Assembly: GCA_900556975.1 (NCBI GenBank)
Contig: USQZ01000002.1
Coordinates: forward strand, 1-64,000
Length of the DNA stretch: 64,000 nucleotides
Origin: an uncultured Clostridium sp.
GTDB taxonomy: Bacteria > Bacillota > Clostridia > TANB77 > CAG-508
Reading direction: 5' to 3'
The notes under the pieces: generated by a model
Databases searched by the model: none
Told to the model about the DNA's origin: nothing
What the model saw: only the letters and a program-made list of their open reading frames with translations
Position numbers and translations under genes: made by a program
In this document: positions 62,731 through 64,000 of the stretch, one piece after another
Layout: the number at the start of each line of letters is the position of its first letter
Numbering within the stretch: position 1 is the first letter of the stretch

Positions 62731-62985
62731 TTAAAATTTATTATAAATAAATGCTGCAACTATCATTCCAACTATGCTTGCTACATTTATTTTTATGCGT
62801 AATTCTAAACTAATTCTTAATATACTTAAATCTATCCCTACAGGTCCGCTAGTTCCAAATTCTTCTCCATATGCTAGCCAAGATAACCAGCTTACTTGAG
62901 AGGCAAAATTAGCAATAAGCCCTCCTATAACTATTCCACATAGTAAAAAAATTAATAATATCCACAAATTTCTTTCTCTTATCAT
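62731..62985 (-). CDS. DUF4321 small membrane protein
   Basis: 84 aa from ATG 62985, preceded by GAAAGGA; the frame is open to 63177 but that extension is Lys/Asn-rich and has no ribosome site near its Met. Two membrane helices (NLWILLIFLLCGIVIGGLIANF and the C-terminal IKINVASIVGMIVAAFIYNKF, each in order) with GPVGIDLSILRISLELR between, the DUF4321 pattern found next to radC/mreB in clostridia. Function unknown. Confidence 0.75.
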   Translation of the reverse strand: MIRERNLWILLIFLLCGIVIGGLIANFASQVSWLSWLAYGEEFGTSGPVGIDLSILRISLELRIKINVASIVGMIVAAFIYNKF

Positions 62986-63232
62986 ACTAAATTTCCTTTC
63001 CGCAGTAGTAATTTTAGTATTTTTTTGTCTTGTTTTTTGAGCATATTTTTTTACTACTACATTTTGTCTTTTGCTACGGATAATTACATTTAAGCACGTA
63101 TGTATTATATATTCTAGGAGCTTTTTTTTCAAGTTTTTTTCCACGTTTTCCACATTTTTATCATTTATTTTTTTCATGTCTAGTGCTACAATTTATTTAA
63201 GTTTATTTTATTGCAAAAGGAGACTATAATAA

Positions 63233-63595
63233 ATGTCTAATTTCAAATATATTTACATACCTGTTTCTACCTTAGAAGAGAATCAGATTTCAAAAGAATC
63301 TGCCTTTCAAAACTCTACTAAATTTCAAAATTTTTTGAAGACTTTTCTTAATGAAACCGTGCCTTTTTCTGAAATAACTAACATATTTTTTGCTAATAAT
63401 TGTTTTATTTTTGCTGTAAAAAATAAAACTAATATAGAATTTGAAAATGCTTCTACTTTTTATGAATTTAAGTCTTTTATTAATGAAACACCATTTGCAA
63501 ATAAAATTGAGATTGATGATAAAAAAAGAGAAATATCAGTTTTATCAGATATTCCCCCTATTTTTTATAATTTATTGTATGAATTTTTAGTATAA
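63233..63595 (+). CDS. Hypothetical protein (120 aa)
   Basis: ATG 63233 behind AAAGGAG. Soluble, alternating beta and helix; aromatic-rich middle (NIFFANNCFIFAVKN) and end (IPPIFYNLLYEFLV). No family recognised. It runs into the end of the convergent M23 gene, overlapping it by 9 bases. Confidence 0.5.
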   Translation: MSNFKYIYIPVSTLEENQISKESAFQNSTKFQNFLKTFLNETVPFSEITNIFFANNCFIFAVKNKTNIEFENASTFYEFKSFINETPFANKIEIDDKKREISVLSDIPPIFYNLLYEFLV

Positions 63596-64000
63596 ATAAT
63601 TTTGTGGATTGTAGCATATTCCGTTTATTCTTACTTCTAGATGTAAGTGTGGCCCTGTTGAATTTCCTGTTGTTCCAACTGTTGATATCATTTGTCCTTG
63701 TGATACTTTTTGTCCAACAGAACAGTTTATTGAATTGCAGTGCGCATAATATGTTTGAACACCATTTCCATGATCTATTACTACTAAATTTCCATATGTA
63801 CCTTTACGTGCTGCATATGTAACTGTACCTGCTGCTGCTGCTCCGATTGCTGTCCCTTTAGTTGTTGCTATATCCAATCCTGTATGAATTCCTCTACTTC
63901 TTCTTCCAAATGGTGATGTAATTGTTCCTGAAACTGGTCTTGCAAGAGTAATTCCAAGTGCTCGTCTTTCATATGAAACTTTTTGAGATGTGTTTACCGT
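63587..64000 (-). CDS. M23-family metallopeptidase (5' partial)
   Basis: The frame stays open to the window edge, so only the C-terminal 137 residues are seen. LytM/M23 domain: SPFGRRSRGIHTGLD (H-x3-D ligands), AIGAAAAGTVTYAARKGTYGNLVVIDHGNG, and HLHLEVRINGICYNPQNYL with the HxH ligands, all in order. Likely a peptidoglycan endopeptidase of the cell wall or of sporulation. The N-terminal region that would tell these apart is outside the window. Confidence 0.9.
   Translation of the reverse strand, partial: TVNTSQKVSYERRALGITLARPVSGTITSPFGRRSRGIHTGLDIATTKGTAIGAAAAGTVTYAARKGTYGNLVVIDHGNGVQTYYAHCNSINCSVGQKVSQGQMISTVGTTGNSTGPHLHLEVRINGICYNPQNYLY

Overview
The window is AT-rich DNA (roughly 30% GC by eye) from an endospore-forming, low-GC Gram-positive bacterium of the class Clostridia. 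Evidence for this is the spoIIA operon followed by spoIID and spoIIQ, a BofC-like protein, ClpE, a RecB-type AddA, a Pdp-type nucleoside phosphorylase, and surface proteins built from cohesin, dockerin and SdrD/Cna-B-like modules. The cohesin/dockerin and C1-protease/lectin-like architecture suggests an uncultured gut lineage (inference). Almost every sigma-A-type promoter visible here has a 17-bp spacer.

Layout. 1-3.4 kb: sporulation block (spoIIAA partial, spoIIAB, sigF, spoIID, spoIIQ). 3.5-5.7 kb: a PAP2 phosphatase and two accessory genes with richer GC, a stand-alone Spo0A DNA-binding domain and an HNH nuclease joined to a ParB-like domain. 5.7-22 kb: housekeeping genes mostly read rightwards (DUF3006, addA, lepA, rlmB, pyrG, DUF402, aspS, an SH3/NlpC-P60 wall hydrolase, comEC). 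22-31 kb: an odd receiver-only protein, BofC-like, clpE (leftward), DUF3298-like and YibE/F membrane proteins, a CYTH+PHP pair bracketed by two identical terminators, and htrA (leftward). 31-40.7 kb: prepilin-like protein, rnhB, pdp, ABC ATPase and permease, an ECF sigma factor with a beta-propeller anti-sigma candidate, and a double-domain thyX.

At about 40.8 kb gene direction flips. 40.9-55.5 kb, leftward, is a surface locus: two giant anchored proteins (1635 and 2198 aa, coupled by a TAATG overlap), a secreted papain-like protease ending in a dockerin, and a cohesin protein with a sortase-like C terminus. 55.7-56.7 kb holds three small unknown genes on the plus strand. 56.7-62.7 kb, leftward, is the cell-shape and division block (radC, mreB, mreC, mreD, mrdA/PBP2, minC). 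The window ends with DUF4321, a small unknown and a partial M23 endopeptidase.

The least explained signals are: a family of 118-185-bp palindromic intergenic elements whose ~20-bp outer arms stay complementary while their sequence changes, two copies of which bracket thyX; apparent frameshifts in the membrane-anchor codons of both spoIID and mrdA; the orphan Spo0A DNA-binding protein; the HNH/ParB-like fusion; and the two-gene cohesin-dockerin protease unit. No CRISPR array, tRNA, rRNA or complete insertion sequence was seen.
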